Part shown: positions 5,351 through 5,624 of the stretch, piece by piece
Position numbering within the stretch: the first letter of the stretch is position 1
Layout: each line of letters opens with the position of its first letter
Assembly (NCBI GenBank): GCA_030049955.1
Contig: JASIJX010000553.1
Location: 1 to 5,624 of the forward strand
DNA length: 5,624 nt
Direction: 5' to 3'
DNA from: Acidobacteriaceae bacterium
Lineage (GTDB): Bacteria; Acidobacteriota; Terriglobia; Terriglobales; Acidobacteriaceae
The notes under the pieces: generated by a model
What the model was told of the DNA's origin: nothing
Database searches by the model: none
What the model saw: only the letters and a program-made list of their open reading frames with translations
Made by a program: the position numbers and the translations under genes

Positions 5351-5624
5351 TCAACATCTTGCATCTCTGCCTCCACGCGGAGTGGCCGGTTTCGGGTAGT
5401 GCTCGCTGAGGGGATTTCGATCTAGGTCGAGCCAGGTTTCGATGCCGCGGAGCTGCGGCGCAATCGCGCCAGAGTCTAAGTGCAGTCCAATTGGATTGTT
5501 GTGAATTGGTGGAGATGAGCGGACGCGAATCAAGAAATCAGGTTCATCCACCGGAGTGCGAATGGCAACGCCTAAAGTTTGGCTCGGGTTGTTATTTTCA
5601 GTTTTTTGCTCCTGATTCCGGCAT
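5351..5624 (-). CDS. Possible C-terminal end of an unrecognised protein
   Basis: A minus-strand frame open from the window edge to a TGA at 5353-5351, giving at least 90 residues. I do not recognise it. It begins polar and Asn/Gln-rich at the edge, has a strand-like middle (GVAIRTPV, DFLIRVRSSPP, GLHLDSGAI), then GIETWLDLDRNPLSEHYPKP and a basic end (PRGGRDARC). The nearest potential start inside the window is GTG at 5551, without an obvious ribosome-binding site. Its stop lies seven bases from the end of tRNA-Pro on the other strand. Local GC is about 53% against roughly 60% or more in the genes to the left, so this may be acquired sequence, or non-coding DNA that is open by chance. A plus-strand gene start at 5562 is a competing reading. 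Confidence 0.3.
   Translation of the reverse strand, partial: CRNQEQKTENNNPSQTLGVAIRTPVDEPDFLIRVRSSPPIHNNPIGLHLDSGAIAPQLRGIETWLDLDRNPLSEHYPKPATPRGGRDARC
5562..5624 (+). pseudogene. Possible start of a secreted protein, signal peptide broken at a T-run
   Basis: ATG at 5562 is preceded by GGAG (5553-5556) at a five-base spacing, better than several accepted genes here. It reads MATPKVWLGLLFSVFCS and stops at TGA 5613-5615: a lysine followed by a hydrophobic core, as in a signal peptide cut short. The stop comes just after six T (5602-5607). One extra T would give MATPKVWLGLLFSVFLLLIPA, a much better signal peptide; one T fewer would give ...LLFSVFAPDSG. A frameshift, a sequencing error in the homopolymer, a 17-residue leader or coincidence are all possible. 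The window ends too soon to tell. Confidence 0.25.

Noticed and set aside
5487..5509. CCAATTGG palindrome with a second AATTGG 15 bases on
   Set aside because: The elements are short, lie in locally AT-richer DNA, and line up with no promoter or gene start.
5515..5624. Plus-strand frame from ATG 5515 open to the window edge
   Set aside because: Its GGAG directly touches the ATG, leaving no spacing, and the peptide lacks any signal or domain pattern; the ATG at 5562 is better placed.

Overview
This is a GC-rich bacterial window with ordinary chromosomal gene content. It carries four complete protein genes, one clear partial gene at the left edge, three tRNA genes that each encode their own CCA end, and an uncertain right edge. 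The most likely source is an acidobacterium of the Terriglobia type. That is an inference from the tandem secreted proteins with carboxypeptidase-regulatory-like (Reg) folds and FPG motifs, the DUF4112 protein and the high GC; there is no rRNA or other marker gene to confirm it.

Left third (1-2058): two minus-strand genes for secreted beta-sandwich proteins are joined head to tail. The stop of the first and the start of the second overlap as ATGA, with a good ribosome-binding site inside the upstream gene, so they almost certainly form a translationally coupled pair. The second gene runs off the window. Divergently from them lies a plus-strand zinc-independent quinone oxidoreductase-like gene (2059-3018). 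The gap between them holds two copies of a 13-base repeat, each with internal dyad symmetry, just before the oxidoreductase ribosome-binding site.

Middle (3019-4640): after a short non-coding stretch come tRNA-Arg(TCT) on the plus strand, a YheT/EMB8-type alpha/beta hydrolase on the minus strand and, 25 bases upstream of that hydrolase and on the same strand, tRNA-His(GTG) with the characteristic extra G at -1 facing C73.

Right (4641-5624): a DUF4112 membrane protein of unknown function is followed 40 bases later by tRNA-Pro(TGG). Beyond it the GC falls to about 53% (148 of 280 by hand count). This tail holds two competing weak readings: the end of a minus-strand gene open to the edge, or the start of a plus-strand secreted-protein gene whose signal peptide is broken at a run of six T.

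I see no defence system, CRISPR array, insertion sequence or biosynthetic cluster, and no strong case for a new system. The points worth checking are the coupled secreted pair, the repeated dyad between the divergent genes, the tRNA-His/hydrolase arrangement, the duplicated loop in DUF4112, and the right edge.
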